Below are positions 19,524 to 31,192 of a DNA stretch of 64,000 nucleotides, one piece after another. The position numbers and the translations under genes were made by a program. How positions within the stretch are numbered: position 1 is the stretch's first letter; each line of letters opens with the position of its first letter. Source of the stretch: Alloascoidea africana (lineage: Eukaryota; Ascomycota; Alloascoideomycetes; Alloascoideales; Alloascoideaceae); contig JAKTTT010000036.1 of the NCBI GenBank assembly GCA_030581615.1, positions 1 to 64,000 of the forward strand. The letters run 5' to 3'. Below the pieces are notes generated by a model. The model did no database searches. It had not been told where the DNA came from and saw only the letters and a program-made list of their open reading frames with translations.

Positions 19524-22500
19524 ATGAGCACTGATAATGGCGACGATGGAGTTACCGACTTCTTGAAAAGAATTCGAGAACTTGATGCCAAAAAGTAAGA
19601 ACTTTAATGATTATAGTTTATAGAAAGCAATTACTTACACTTATCGTGTCCAGGAACCAGGAAGATGATCTTCGGACTAAACAATTGGAAGAGCAAATTG
19701 CAGAAGGGAGAAGAAGAAGACGCGCTCTTCGAAGAGGTAAGCCATCTCATCGTCATTTATATTGAAGTTTTTTCATTTATTTATTCCTGACACTAACAAA
19801 TCATTGTTGGTCTGCAGACCGAGAAAGATCTGTTTCTCCAGTTAAACAATTAAAAATATCTGATTCCAACGGGACTTCCTTGAGCTCCACCAACTCAGCC
19901 TCTACTGCTTCATCTAATTTATCAGAATTGTCTAGCTCTCCCTTAGCAGGGAGGTCAATTTCCTCTTATTTCCATGAAATATCTGAGCTGGACAATACAG
20001 TGAGCATTGGTGACACAGCTGGAGGAGCAGAAGCTTCAAAATTCCCTGAACCAACACTTCAAGGTTCACTATCTGGAAACACTATATCCAGTGAAAAGAT
20101 TGTTCCACTTCACACAAAAGATTCTTTAGCTCTTGTTGACGAGAGAGACAATACCTCTATAAACTCCACTAAAGACAAACTTCAGAATATTAACAACACT
20201 ATCAAACATCTGATGGGAACTACAAAATCCTTATCAGTTGAAACAATTCCATTAACGACTACACAGCCTAGGTCTTTTGCTGAGGTGTCAGAAGCTGTAT
20301 CTTCTAAGAAAGTAGGAAATTTACCAGAACAAAAGCAACAGAAGGAAGCTAAACTGGATCAAGATGATGAGCTTTTGACAGAATCGGAAAAGCAACCTGC
20401 TCCCGATGCTGCGGAAAGTTACGAAGTAAAAGATAGAAAGCAACAAAGCACAGTTTCTCCTAGACGGTCACTCGAGAGACTTCGTTCTCTAAAGGGAAGC
20501 TCAGATAATTTTTCTTCGCCATCAATGATTTCATATGCTACAAGCACATTCCGGAAGAACTCCATTGAGAATGCATCTCTCCCGACCGGGCAAGTCTATG
20601 GCTTGAACAGAAACTATGACCACTCACTGAAGGAAAATGCTGAGAATGATCCACTAGGACACTCTGATCCTGGGTGTAGGACTCCCAACAAGTCTCCATC
20701 AGCTGTTAGAACAGTAGATCAAGTGAGCAGGTCAGATTCAATAGGAAGTTTTCGAGTGAAGCCAACCTTCAATTATCGTGCATCGAGAACTCCTGAAGGG
20801 AAAGGCGCTATACACAGTTTAGCGCACTCTCCTTCTTTCTCACGCTCGCCTCCAAGACCATCAAGCCCAGAACGCGCTGGATTTATACAGAGTGCTATGA
20901 AAAGAAGCGGGACCTCACGATCTCCTAGTCCAGAGCGATTAAGCATGAGCACGCTTGGGAAACAAACGACTTCTCCACCTCTTCTAAGACCATCTTTCAC
21001 AACTCTTGGGGAGAAGAAAATTGATCCAGGAAAGGAAAGTCCGGCTGTTGTTAGCGGCTTAATGCGCCCATCATTCTCGACTCTAGGAGAAAAAGAACCC
21101 ATGTTTCGAGATGGGAGCAGAACTCTTGATTATACCACACCGGTAAGAATGTTTAGAGACCGATCCCCAGATCGAGACCTGAGCACGCCCCGTGATTCAC
21201 CTCAATCGGGGAATAAAGCACCACCGGGCTCATCATCGCCTGCGTCTCTCACACATTCAAACTCCAGGAGATGGTCTCCTCCTAAACAAGCTTCTTGGCT
21301 TGAAAGCGCATTGAAGAGATCTCCAACCAGTGCGAAAAACCCTAATTCAATTTCCCGACTTAACTCAACAAGAGTTTCTCCAGCTGCTAAGTTGGTTACA
21401 ATTTCAAAATCGCCTTCACTACGCGAGAAGACTGAAAGTAGAATGCAGCCAACTCCAACCAAGCAAATACTCTCTACTCCAGGTAATTTTAGTGTTGACA
21501 GCGAAGGGAAGCGAAATTCCAAGCTAGAAAAGCCAGACAAGCCAGTAAAGCCAAGCCAGCTTGTCAGTGCAACTGAACAAAAAGCCCCTGTTTCACAGCT
21601 TTCTATCCCAAAACAGAGAACAAAAACTGAAGATGCCCAACTCAGTTCGCTTGAAAAAATAAAGTCAAAACCGATGCTAGAAGGCTTATCGAGAAGCGGA
21701 ACCAAACTAAAGTCAACTTCGCCAACTCGTAAGGTGTCAGAAAAGGAGCCTGAAGCGCTTTCCCAACTATCCAAGCTTCGCGCCCCATCACCAGTCAGGA
21801 AAGTTAGTACTCATGAACCTGAAGCTGTAACAGTTAAAGAAAAACTTCGGGCACCTCCACCAAAGAGAGTAAAATCTATTTACACCCCTGAAGCAATTGA
21901 AGCTATGAACAAGTTGAAGAAGCCTATTCCTAAAAGGGATCCTTCCTCTTCCACCCCCGAAGGTATTGCAGCAAAGGGCAAGTTGAAGCCTCCTACTCCT
22001 AAGCGGTTGGCTTCTGTACACCAACCAGAGGCTTTGCAAAAGCTCAAACAATTACAAGAGAAGAAAGTGATAAACAACCTGAACAGTAGTACCAACAGCG
22101 AGAAGGATTTGAACGATTCATTTTCAAACTCGAGTTTAAAATCTATGAGCAATCTCAACTTATCTGCTACGCCATCTGATAATAACCTGAACAACAGTTC
22201 TTCGCGTTTCAAGCTTGATCTAGAACAAAAGCTCAGCCTTCCTAATTACGGGAGTGTTAACAACTGTGCTAAAGATGTGCCAGTTCGCTTACCTTTCGCA
22301 ACTAATGCCGATAAACCTCTCATGTCTAGAAACCTACCCCAAATCGAGAAGCTTTCTCAAACATCAAGAATTAGCAACAAGGCTAACCTGTCAAGAGATG
22401 AACCGAAACTAACCCATATGAACAAGTCGCGTTCAAAAGGCCCCAAAAGACGTCTCCCTTCATCTGTTTCCAGCTCTACGCAAAGCAAGGCGAACTCAAG

Positions 22501-22798
22501 ACCCCATAGTTCTCCTAACTACCAGATCACCCCCAGACCTTCTACTATTGGAACATTCAATCCGTACAAGTCGTCAATAGCCTCACACAGCGCAACTACT
22601 TTGAGCCTAAACTCTAGACTTCACAGAGCGAGTGAGACTGCTGAAGGAGAAGAGACGATGAAAGATTTGAAACCGATCAGAAAGTCTAAGACTTATGGAA
22701 CTCTAACTACCGGTTCGACGGGCTCTCTGAATGGGAATGGAAAAAGAGTGCCACCACCAGTGAGAAAGCCCTCAGGAGCCGTTGCTCTGAACCATTAA
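19524..22798 (+). CDS. Ser-rich protein with five 23-residue repeats, two introns
   Basis: Exons 19524-19594, 19654-19736 and 19818-22798 give 1044 residues. Introns are 59 and 81 nt, both GTAAG to CAG, the second with an ACTAAC branch. The start, VTDFLKRIRELDAKKNQEDD followed by a KQLEEQIAEGRRRRRALRR helix and RSVSP, resembles the N-terminal motif of fungal DUF4045 proteins. The rest is Ser/Pro-rich and disordered with many SP, TP and RSP sites. Five consecutive units of exactly 23 residues lie at 21704-22048, each of the form KLKxPxPKR then PEAL. The tail (KRVPPPVRKPSG) is a likely SH3 ligand. A cortical or actin-patch adaptor is a guess. The next gene starts about 180 bp downstream on the same strand. 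Confidence 0.82.
21704..22048 (+). repeat. Five in-frame 69-bp tandem units
   Basis: The coding sequence carries five adjacent 69-nt units (345 nt). The units start KLKSTSPTRK, KLRAPSPVRK, KLRAPPPKRV, KLKKPIPKRD and KLKPPTPKRL, each followed by a PEA or PEG motif at the same spacing. They have diverged at DNA level but none has changed length, which points to constraint on spacing. Confidence 0.9.
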
Positions 22799-22975
22799 AG
22801 CGTTTTTTATCCCTTATTTTGTCTATTTTCTTGTTATTGATTTTCGTGTTTCATCAATATGTATTCTCCATTTTCTTGCTTTTCCCTTCTCTCATTCTAG
22901 GCGTATGGGTGTTTTGATACTATTACGTAACAATTGATTAGCATTTCAGAGAAAGAACAAGGTGCACGCTATCGA

Positions 22976-25075
22976 ATGAGTAAAATCATAAGAGGCAGAG
23001 GATGGCCAGTTCGGATTTTCAGTTGCTCTGAGTTGTGTGTTAGGACGCGTCTGCCACATTTCCGATTCTACTCATCTGCCGTCAATGTTTCTGGAAAGTT
23101 TGACCCAGGTTCGCGATTGCCAACCTCAGAAATAGGTAGTAGTTTAACACTACGTCCCTATCAGAACGACTGCATAATGTCTTGTCTGGAACACTTGAGC
23201 AGTGGAAAACGAAGAATAGCTGTGTCCTTAGCTACTGGAGGAGGTAAAACAGTCATTTTTACCCACTTAATATCACATGTTAAACCCTTTCCAGGGTATG
23301 GCTCACAGACTTTGATTTTGGTGCATAGACGAGAGCTTGTAGAACAAGCTGCCTCACACATTCGGCGTACTCACCCCAGTTTGTCTTTAGATATTGAGAT
23401 GGCCCAGATGCATGCTTCAGGCAAGGCCGATATCACAGTTGCTAGTGTCCAGTCAATAGTTCGACAGACTCGCCTGGCCAAATTTGAGCCCCAGGATTTC
23501 AAATTGATAATAATAGACGAAGCTCATCATGCTGCCGCCAAAACATACCTTGAGATCTTGAATCACTTTGAGGCAAATACCGAGGACTCTAAAGTGGCGG
23601 TGGTTGGCTTCTCGGGAACTTTGGAAAGAACTGATGGTAAAAAGCTGGGCAAGGCAATGGATCACATTGCGTATCATAGAGGAATGCTTGAGATGATAAG
23701 TGATAACTGGCTATGTGATGCAAAGTTTACCACAGTTCAGACAAACGTGGATTTGCAAGAAGTTCCAGTGAACAAAGCTGGGGGAGACTTTGTTACGAGC
23801 CAGCTGAGCACGAAGATGAATACAGTGCACACAAACGAATTAATATTCAAGACATGGATACACATGAAGAAACAGCATGGATTCAAATCAACAATTGTGT
23901 TTTGTGTTGATATCGATCATGTTGAAACTCTTGCAACTGCTTTTAGACAGTATGGAGTCAATGCACAGTTTGTAACGAGTAACACAGGACTAGAGGAACG
24001 GGCTCAGATCGTTGGCGATTTTAAATCTGGAAAAGTTGAAGTGCTAATGAACTGTGGAGTCTTTACTGAGGGTACGGACATCCCAAATATTGATTGCTTG
24101 ATCTTGGCCAGACCGACCAAATCACGGACATTGCTTGTTCAGATGTTGGGTCGTGGACTGCGGCTTCATCCCAATAAAGAGTTTTGCCATGTACTGGATT
24201 TTGTAGGGAGTGAGAATACAGGCATTGTCACTGTTCCTACATTAGCGGGCCTAGATCCAGACTTTGTGGCTCAAGGTGCTACAGTCCAGGAAATGCAAGA
24301 TGTGAAGAAAGAAGGACTTGGCATAAAGCCTAGGATGCCAACAGATATTGGCAAGAAACCAGAAAGCGTATCATTAAAAACATACAATGGATTCCTCGAG
24401 ATTATTGGCAACAGCGAAGCTAATGAATCGGGACTTGGAGACGCAGAAATTCCATGGCGTGAATCTATTATTTCCTGGGTGCCAATTAGCCCTTATAAAG
24501 TACTTCTAATGGGTCCAGACAAGACGCATATAAGTCTAGAAAACGTTGACCGGAAAGGGATATTTGAATGTGTACTCTATGAAGAACTGCCTGAGTTTCT
24601 CTGGAAAAAAGATTTTGAGGGTAGTAATTTGAGAACCAAGAGAAAGCTTACGGCAAGGTATACACGAAAAGTGTTATTCGACGATTTGGAAAATGGAAGG
24701 ACAGCGCTTAACGCTGCAAGCGAGGTTGCACGGCAAAAGTTTCCATTTCCCTTTATCAACAGGAGAGCGGAGTGGAGGTCAAAACCTGCAACCGATGCAC
24801 AAAAGAAGAAGATTCAAAAGATTCTCTATGATTCTGCTTCCAAGAAAGATGCACTTAGCTCAGGCACAAAGGCGGAAATAGATCGTTTGGTAAACAGATT
24901 GAAGAGGGGTACTGCATCAGACACAATGACCTCTTTTTTCCATGGTGGATTAGGTCCTATTAGGAAGATGTTTAAGCAAGTTAGCGGTTTGGAAAAGAAG
25001 ACGTTGAAGGAGAAAGTGATGAAAGAGAAATTGGATATAGAAAACCAAGTCAGGGTAGGGCCAATGACCCAATAG
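22976..25075 (+). CDS. IRC3: Mitochondrial DNA helicase Irc3
   Basis: SF2 helicase that helps maintain mitochondrial DNA by remodelling branched DNA. The 699-residue protein has helicase motif I ATGGGKTVIF near residue 85, motif II DEAHH near 181, motif III SGTLERTDG and motif VI QMLGRGLRLHP near 388. The N-terminus from ATG 22976 is Arg-rich without acids (MSKIIRGRGWPVRIF) and reaches RFYSSAV, a typical matrix-targeting sequence with a cleavage site, which supports this start. No upstream in-frame ATG exists. The C-terminal region (about residues 450-699) follows the fungal Irc3 pattern. The gene ends 156 bp from the end of the convergent LAM-type gene. Confidence 0.93.
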   Translation: MSKIIRGRGWPVRIFSCSELCVRTRLPHFRFYSSAVNVSGKFDPGSRLPTSEIGSSLTLRPYQNDCIMSCLEHLSSGKRRIAVSLATGGGKTVIFTHLISHVKPFPGYGSQTLILVHRRELVEQAASHIRRTHPSLSLDIEMAQMHASGKADITVASVQSIVRQTRLAKFEPQDFKLIIIDEAHHAAAKTYLEILNHFEANTEDSKVAVVGFSGTLERTDGKKLGKAMDHIAYHRGMLEMISDNWLCDAKFTTVQTNVDLQEVPVNKAGGDFVTSQLSTKMNTVHTNELIFKTWIHMKKQHGFKSTIVFCVDIDHVETLATAFRQYGVNAQFVTSNTGLEERAQIVGDFKSGKVEVLMNCGVFTEGTDIPNIDCLILARPTKSRTLLVQMLGRGLRLHPNKEFCHVLDFVGSENTGIVTVPTLAGLDPDFVAQGATVQEMQDVKKEGLGIKPRMPTDIGKKPESVSLKTYNGFLEIIGNSEANESGLGDAEIPWRESIISWVPISPYKVLLMGPDKTHISLENVDRKGIFECVLYEELPEFLWKKDFEGSNLRTKRKLTARYTRKVLFDDLENGRTALNAASEVARQKFPFPFINRRAEWRSKPATDAQKKKIQKILYDSASKKDALSSGTKAEIDRLVNRLKRGTASDTMTSFFHGGLGPIRKMFKQVSGLEKKTLKEKVMKEKLDIENQVRVGPMTQ

Positions 25076-25231
25076 CCCAGCATTAAACAGTTGGATTTTA
25101 GTTTAGACCTTTGTATATACCTTCAAGGTTCAACAAGTGTTCTCTAGATGTGATAAAAGCATGCAAAAATCTACTGAAAAAAAGAACAAAAACTAAACGT
25201 CACACTTAAAGACGTTCTTAAGGGTGAATGA

Positions 25232-28200
25232 CTATAATAACTCCCTCTGATCACTCTTAGGCTTTCTGCGCCTATCGACCTCTTTCTTTAGCTCATCCAA
25301 TTTGAACTGACTAGATTTAATCAATTCTTCCAACTCCTGGTGAGAATGTTTTTTAAATATGTCTTCGACACCTGGAATCCTATTGGCATCCGCAGAAGCA
25401 TCTATTTTACCATCCATTTGGCTAAAGTCTGTCCCGCCATCATTGTCGTTCTCGTTACTTGATCGGTCGTTAATCCAGTTCCAAATGTTCACCTCTTCTT
25501 TAGCCTTCAATTGCTTCTTATTCTTCACCGGAATTACAATCATGTAATCTTCGCCAACTGCCTGCTGTGGAATATTCAAGAAGGATCCAGAATCAAAAAT
25601 AGTGCGACCGTTGACTGTGTACCCATCTATAGTGCCCCCAATACGGGCACCAAAAAGCCGGCTAAACACAAAACCCAGTGGTAGTATGAGTACAAAATAA
25701 AGGATAACCCCGATAACAATGATCAACAGCGGTGCAGATATGTAACTGCTTAATGGAATAATATCCAAAACTGTGTTGAAAATTGTCTTTGCAATCTGAA
25801 AAATGCCCCCTGATGCCTCTACTTGATCAGCTTCTTTCTCGTTTCCATTGGATTTAAACGTGTCAGATGCAACCTTTGACCTTTTCTTTTTGTGCTTTTT
25901 CTCCTTTTTCTTACCAACCCTTCGCTTGGCCAAGACACCTTTGGAATCGGGAGTTGATCTGCTAGCTTCTTTCTTCAGCATATTGACTAAAACTTTCGTA
26001 CTTTCTGTTTGTCCGTCAATAGATCCCTTCTCCACTGCTCCTTTAATCCAGCTTTTGCCTGTCCATTCGATAAAACAGCTACAGACAAGTCTTGTTGAGT
26101 TATGAGGACCCCAGCAAAGATAGAAACGGGATCTTGCGATAAAAGAACCACCACTCGGGATATCTGGTGTTCGAGTTGAAACGAGGACGTAGCAATAGTC
26201 GTTAAAGTCCAAATGATCAATAGACTCTGTAATATTGCAACGGGTCTGTCTTGGCCCAATGGGACCAGGCAGTGGTTTGGTGTAGTGATATGTTCGAACA
26301 GAGGTCTCGCCTTCACTCTCACTCTTAACAAACTCAGTGGGTACGTCTGAAATGTCAAAGTTTTTCAGCTCCTCATTATAAGTTTTCATAAAGGAAGTGT
26401 CTGGTCCAAATATCAAGTTGAACACCTTTCCCAGAGGAGCGGGAATCAGCTCATCACAGAGTTGTTTTTCATTGGCTGCAGAGTCATTTCTAACAGGTAT
26501 AGATGTTGGAGCATGTACAATTGGCCCAGGGAATGAAACACCTTCTCCTTCAGTATTTCCCAGATTCGTAGAGCCCGTCTTATCATCATGCTTGGAAGTA
26601 GAATTGGAGCTTTCGCGGAAAGCTGTTGGAGCCTTTTCCGATTCCGAGTCGCGTTCATCGTCATTATCAAGCTCCTCATCAGACTCCTCATATCCACTTC
26701 CAGTGGACGAGTCAGAGGAACGTTGTCCGTCCTTGTGACTGTTGATGCTATTTCTACTGCTACTGGCACTGCTACTGCTGTTACTGGAATATCCGTCGTC
26801 TTCATCTTCCATCCTAACTGTTTCCTCATTACAGTCTAGAGACCCATCAACGACTTTCTTCCAAGCTTGGCTGATAAACTCAAACGTAGAATCTCTAGAA
26901 ATAAAGCTTGCAAAGACATATCTTGCGTGTAAAGTCTTTATAACAATTGCATTTGGAAATAAACCAGCAGTATTTTTCTTTTCAATTTGCACAATCTCCT
27001 CAAGTTGAATAACCAATGATGTCACGTATCCAAGAATATTCGAGTTGAAACATATGTGGGACTGAGCGACGTAAAGCCGGCCTTGAAGCAGAATCTCTTT
27101 ACTTAACGCACAGGAAAAATCATCCAGTAGTCTTTCCTGCTGAGGGACAGCTTTGAACAGAGTGTGAAAATCGTTATTTCTTTTTTCGCTTGCAAAAGGA
27201 TTCTTTTTGGACTTTGATGATTTTTTGAGGCTTCCTGGGTTTTCGTTGCCATTTCCACCGCTCGTCGTTTGTGTCATTGCATTTGCTTCACCACCGTTTT
27301 TACTTGAATTTGAAAAGCCATTGGAAGGATTTGGGTGTTCACTATCTCTACCGGCACCTCCTCCATTAGTATTGCTGCTATTGGCGGGATAAGGAAGCAT
27401 TTGTACCGTTCCAGAGGCAGCGCTATTACCTCGTTTTGGTCTTGTTCTTAAAAATGAAGTTCGATGCTGTTCATTAGGAACAGCCAAGTCTTTTCCGTTG
27501 TTGCCATTGTATCCACTATTACCCCCAGTTTCGGCCTTTGCGTGAAACCGTGAAAGTGCACGGGCAGCTCTATTTGTAGGACTTTTGGCTCTAATCACTG
27601 GAGATGGGGCTCTTTCATCGGCACCAATGTTGCTTTTAGCGATGGCAGTACCTCCTCTTGATGGAGTTATGGAAGGCGATCCAATTCCTAGCGAACCATC
27701 CCAAGTAGACGCAGAAATTATGGCAGGAGGCGGAGATGAGGTCATAACCGGTGGACTTCCAACAGACCTTGGCTGGGGCTGCTCGACGGTTATTCTGGGA
27801 AACTCAATTACATTGTTATAACTCATTTCGTCGTTCGTCAAATCTTGCGATTCGTTATCATAAAACATGGCATTGGAATGGTGAAGCACAGGTGGTGCTT
27901 CGGGCTCTGGAGAAAGTCCAAGACTTGCTAAAGAAAGTTCTCCCTTCCCAATCGTGGCAATGGGGGACTTTTTCATGGGCTGAAAGACAACATTGCTGGC
28001 CGGAGACACTAGTTCATCATCACCCCCCACCAGCTCTTCACTATCGTTTTCCGGTTGGGTTATTGCATCAAGATGGGCTCTAAAACTGCTCTGTTGTGAC
28101 GACTCCCTGTCATTTCGAGAGCCTTCAGTACTGTTACTATTATTAGCGAGACCAGTAATCGTGGTGGCAGCATTGTGTGCAGCGTTGATAAAGCTGGATA

Positions 28201-29020
28201 GGAGGCCCTTAGACTTGTCTGGAGAAGGAGTTCCCTGGCCTAATAACTCGGATTTCGAAGACGTTGACTGTGGTACACTATGATCTGTCTCCCCTAGTGT
28301 GCCTTCAGATGGGTCAGCAAAGCTCAGAGGGTCACCCCTGTCTCCTGGTCTCTCATGGGATCCGTTTTTGTCAACATTACCACCGTTTGACCACTGGGCC
28401 TGGGAGCCTGAGCTGGTCAGGGAGAGGTCGCTTCCGATAACACCCTGGGAACCTGAACGGTCCTCCTTCAACTTCCATAGACTAGGGCTCTTCCTGGGCT
28501 TTGCTCTTGCCCGTTTGAAAGAGACATCAGCAACAATCTCTTGAACCGGAGTATCCGTGAATTTGTCTGCATTGTCCGTGACCTCGTCAAGGTAATTCTG
28601 ATTGCTGCTCGTATTCTGGCTTATAAAAGACAGGTCGGAGCCTGTGGAAATATTCAGCGTTGGGCCCCTCTGTGTTCCCTGCGATGGGTTCATTGTGTTG
28701 CCTGGGATGGCAGGAGAGGAAGACGGGTCCATTGGTGTCAAACTGGACCTTGTTGATGGAGTCTTGGAGCCGGTCGTTCCAGTCAAGCCCGTAGAGCCGG
28801 TAGAACGCCTCTTGTTTGCCCGGGACGCGGCTCTCAATCGCTTTCCGGCACTAGCTATGAGGGAGCCATGCTTGGACTTGAGGCCATCGGTCGCGGACGG
28901 TGAGGACGTCGACGAGGTCATGACCTGTTGCGGTGGTGAGAGTGAAGGAGTACACCATTTTGAACTGTGTAAGGGGACACACACTACAAAACCCGCCGCA
29001 CCTAAACCACTTAACATCAT
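25232..29020 (-). CDS. LAM6: LAM-type sterol transfer protein (GRAM, one VASt, TM)
   Basis: Member of the Lam/Ltc (GRAMD1) family, which carries sterol between membranes at ER contact sites. From ATG 29020 it has 1262 residues. About 1-600 is disordered, Ser/Asn-rich. The GRAM domain is at about 610-700 (NDFHTLFKAVPQQERLLDDF then YVAQSHICFNSNILGYVTSL). A VASt domain lies at about 840-1020. A single membrane span (LLIIVIGVILYFVLILPLGF) is at about 1095-1123, with a coiled C-terminal tail. One VASt domain suggests the Lam5/Lam6 branch, not Lam2/Lam4, which have two. The start could instead be ATG 28921 (MTSSTSSPS), which drops 33 residues. It lies downstream of SKP1 on the same strand. Confidence 0.9.
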   Translation of the reverse strand: MMLSGLGAAGFVVCVPLHSSKWCTPSLSPPQQVMTSSTSSPSATDGLKSKHGSLIASAGKRLRAASRANKRRSTGSTGLTGTTGSKTPSTRSSLTPMDPSSSPAIPGNTMNPSQGTQRGPTLNISTGSDLSFISQNTSSNQNYLDEVTDNADKFTDTPVQEIVADVSFKRARAKPRKSPSLWKLKEDRSGSQGVIGSDLSLTSSGSQAQWSNGGNVDKNGSHERPGDRGDPLSFADPSEGTLGETDHSVPQSTSSKSELLGQGTPSPDKSKGLLSSFINAAHNAATTITGLANNSNSTEGSRNDRESSQQSSFRAHLDAITQPENDSEELVGGDDELVSPASNVVFQPMKKSPIATIGKGELSLASLGLSPEPEAPPVLHHSNAMFYDNESQDLTNDEMSYNNVIEFPRITVEQPQPRSVGSPPVMTSSPPPAIISASTWDGSLGIGSPSITPSRGGTAIAKSNIGADERAPSPVIRAKSPTNRAARALSRFHAKAETGGNSGYNGNNGKDLAVPNEQHRTSFLRTRPKRGNSAASGTVQMLPYPANSSNTNGGGAGRDSEHPNPSNGFSNSSKNGGEANAMTQTTSGGNGNENPGSLKKSSKSKKNPFASEKRNNDFHTLFKAVPQQERLLDDFSCALSKEILLQGRLYVAQSHICFNSNILGYVTSLVIQLEEIVQIEKKNTAGLFPNAIVIKTLHARYVFASFISRDSTFEFISQAWKKVVDGSLDCNEETVRMEDEDDGYSSNSSSSASSSRNSINSHKDGQRSSDSSTGSGYEESDEELDNDDERDSESEKAPTAFRESSNSTSKHDDKTGSTNLGNTEGEGVSFPGPIVHAPTSIPVRNDSAANEKQLCDELIPAPLGKVFNLIFGPDTSFMKTYNEELKNFDISDVPTEFVKSESEGETSVRTYHYTKPLPGPIGPRQTRCNITESIDHLDFNDYCYVLVSTRTPDIPSGGSFIARSRFYLCWGPHNSTRLVCSCFIEWTGKSWIKGAVEKGSIDGQTESTKVLVNMLKKEASRSTPDSKGVLAKRRVGKKKEKKHKKKRSKVASDTFKSNGNEKEADQVEASGGIFQIAKTIFNTVLDIIPLSSYISAPLLIIVIGVILYFVLILPLGFVFSRLFGARIGGTIDGYTVNGRTIFDSGSFLNIPQQAVGEDYMIVIPVKNKKQLKAKEEVNIWNWINDRSSNENDNDGGTDFSQMDGKIDASADANRIPGVEDIFKKHSHQELEELIKSSQFKLDELKKEVDRRRKPKSDQRELL

Positions 29021-29166
29021 ATCATCAGTATTCAACTAAACTATGCTATCATTGAGCTCCAAACCCATTTTTCAGATAAACAAACTATAGTATTGCATTG
29101 CCTTATTTCCACGCAGAGCAAAAGAGCGTAGGTCCGAGAGAAAAACAACATAACAAAAGAGACTGC

Positions 29167-29655
29167 TTATCGGTCTTCCGCCCATTCGTTCTCCCGCTTA
29201 ATCTGGGCCTCCTCTTCCGGAGTAAAATCATTTTGGATGTTAAAAGTTTTGCGGATTTCTTCAGGAGACTTGCCCTTGATCATATTGGCGACGGCCTTAC
29301 AGCCCAGGTCCAACAAAGGTCTGATATCCAAGTAATTGGCGGCAAGAATGATCTCAAACAGCATTTCCTGATCCACTTGCAGAAACTTTTGGTCCCACTC
29401 TGGAATCTGGCCAATGGTCTTCTTTGCGCCCTCCTCGTCTTCAGTAGGGAACGTTTCGTCCTTGTGGTGTTCACACCATTCGATGACCTTCTTGAGCACG
29501 TTTGACCTCACGACAGGAATAGGCACCTCATCCACATCGCCCAAATCCTCCAGCATGTGCTTGATCAGAACCGATCTCTGCGCAATCTTCTTGCTGACTT
29601 TGAAGACCTCATTGTCGGAGGACGTAAGGGTTAAAACAGACTCAGAACTGCTCAT
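29167..29655 (-). CDS. SKP1: SCF ubiquitin ligase and kinetochore subunit Skp1
   Basis: Adaptor that joins F-box proteins to the cullin in SCF ubiquitin ligases and also serves in the CBF3 kinetochore complex and RAVE. The 162-residue protein has the BTB/POZ-like N-terminal fold ([20 protein letters not shown]) and the conserved C-terminal F-box-binding helices: [32 protein letters not shown] and a terminal EENEWAEDR-like end (here RENEWAEDR). The ATG at 29655 is chosen because upstream in-frame codons belong to the short spacer behind PEX3 and match no Skp1. The gene lies 112 bp downstream of the PEX3 stop. It is shorter than S. cerevisiae Skp1 because the internal acidic insertion is small. 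Confidence 0.97.
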   Translation of the reverse strand: MSSSESVLTLTSSDNEVFKVSKKIAQRSVLIKHMLEDLGDVDEVPIPVVRSNVLKKVIEWCEHHKDETFPTEDEEGAKKTIGQIPEWDQKFLQVDQEMLFEIILAANYLDIRPLLDLGCKAVANMIKGKSPEEIRKTFNIQNDFTPEEEAQIKRENEWAEDR

Positions 29656-29767
29656 TTGTTTTATGGGATGTTGCAAGGTCGGTGATGCTTCAACCACAAA
29701 CAGAGTGTGGCGTCTTTTATACTGGCAAAGGTTCCAGGAACAGCGCCGGGTAATCTGTATTACTAAG

Positions 29768-31192
29768 CTATGAATCAGCAATACCACTCCAGTCGAAGTT
29801 GGAATACACGACCGCGCTGAACTCGGCCAGCTCGTCGACCTCGTCCAGGGCCTCGACGAACTGGTTGTGCGAGCTGCGCGTGAGCAGCCCGGTCTGCTTC
29901 GTGGTCGACGCCAGGAGGCTCGCCAGCTTCAGCGGCTTTTGCAGCTTCGACTCGTCGTGCAGGGCAAGCGACCCGCTGCTGCCCGTGGAGTCTGCCAAAA
30001 GTTCCAAAAACTTGGAAATGCCTGCAAATGTTAGCTTGTTGATCACCACGCCCGTAGAGGCCTGTGTGAGGTACCGTGTGCTCTCGTCCAGTAGAATTCG
30101 TAGTTGTGGGCCGATCTGGGGGTCTGTGTCTTCACACAGAAAGCTCTGTCTCAACACAAACGACTCCATGTCCGTAGGCGGCAGTAAAACCGAGGCAAAG
30201 TACTCTGCCGTCTCCTGGGGGTCTGGCCCTTCCACGAGGACCTGGACTCTTGATATGAGAATGGCAAACTCGTCAATCGTCAGCTCTTTTCTGGGGCTGA
30301 TGCCCCCAAACACATTCTCCACAGCGCTTTTCACTTTCTCCCGAAGCTCTATCCATCCTCTATTCAGCAGCCACCAACTATATGAAAGGTACATCTGCTC
30401 AAGAGCACGCTCGTCTTGGTCCTCTGTACTGGAGTCATTTTTCTTCTTTCCCGGTGTTTTGCTTTGTTTTGGAAATGCAGATGGATGTCGCTTCTCCGTC
30501 AACTCAATAGTGGACTCCAGATATGATTTTCTCGACAAGAGATTGATTTGAAGACGCGTTAATAAAATCAAAAGTGAGGCTCCGTATATTAGCGTGAAGA
30601 GCCTAGTGATGCTGAAAATCTTGAGCTCGAACCATAGCTGGCTCCTGGTTTTCGTTGCGTTAAGGGAGTTCAAAGACGAGGCTGAAAGGGCCATGGCGGC
30701 TCCTCCTTTTTCCTCTCCCAATTCCAGGCCAGCTTCAGAAGATGAGTGTTCCTTAATTGTCTCCGTCTCCCCGGATTTTAACGATAGGTCATCAGGAGTG
30801 GCCGCCGCAGAGGGCAAGGATGCCTCACCCTGGCCAGGTGTACTGTCTCCATTTGAACTCGCGCTTTCACTAGTCGACCTGTTCCTCCGGGCCTTTTCTA
30901 CTTTCTTGGCCTGCAACTCCCGTGTAATTTGTTCAACAGGGAGACTTTCGACAATTGGCCTCGACAGGGATGGCAGAAGGGCAAGAATCGTATAAAGTGC
31001 ATCTTTCTGATTTTGTTCGAATCTCCTCCGAATTTGTTCTCTTAGGAAAATCTCCTCTGCAAGTTTCTCCTGAATCTCAATGACTTTCTTCTTGATATAC
31101 TGAACTGTAAAGTAGCCAAAAGCAACAACCCCTCCTGTCACCAGCAACTTCTTTTTGTGTCTTCTTGCAAAGTTTGAGATGGAAGAAAACAT
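29768..31192 (-). CDS. PEX3: Peroxisomal membrane biogenesis factor Pex3
   Basis: Peroxisomal membrane protein that receives Pex19 with its membrane-protein cargo and is needed to form peroxisomes. The 474-residue protein starts [20 protein letters not shown] followed by a membrane anchor ([13 protein letters not shown]), the typical N-terminal targeting unit. The next stretch, [20 protein letters not shown], is the family signature. A variable Ser-rich insert at about 110-165 precedes the cytosolic helical domain. About 190 bp upstream is AT-rich with no other gene, consistent with its own promoter. Confidence 0.95.
   Translation of the reverse strand: MFSSISNFARRHKKKLLVTGGVVAFGYFTVQYIKKKVIEIQEKLAEEIFLREQIRRRFEQNQKDALYTILALLPSLSRPIVESLPVEQITRELQAKKVEKARRNRSTSESASSNGDSTPGQGEASLPSAAATPDDLSLKSGETETIKEHSSSEAGLELGEEKGGAAMALSASSLNSLNATKTRSQLWFELKIFSITRLFTLIYGASLLILLTRLQINLLSRKSYLESTIELTEKRHPSAFPKQSKTPGKKKNDSSTEDQDERALEQMYLSYSWWLLNRGWIELREKVKSAVENVFGGISPRKELTIDEFAILISRVQVLVEGPDPQETAEYFASVLLPPTDMESFVLRQSFLCEDTDPQIGPQLRILLDESTRYLTQASTGVVINKLTFAGISKFLELLADSTGSSGSLALHDESKLQKPLKLASLLASTTKQTGLLTRSSHNQFVEALDEVDELAEFSAVVYSNFDWSGIADS

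Noticed and set aside
25232-29020. Lam2/Ysp2-type assignment for the sterol transfer protein
   Set aside because: Only one VASt domain is present; Lam2 and Lam4 have two.
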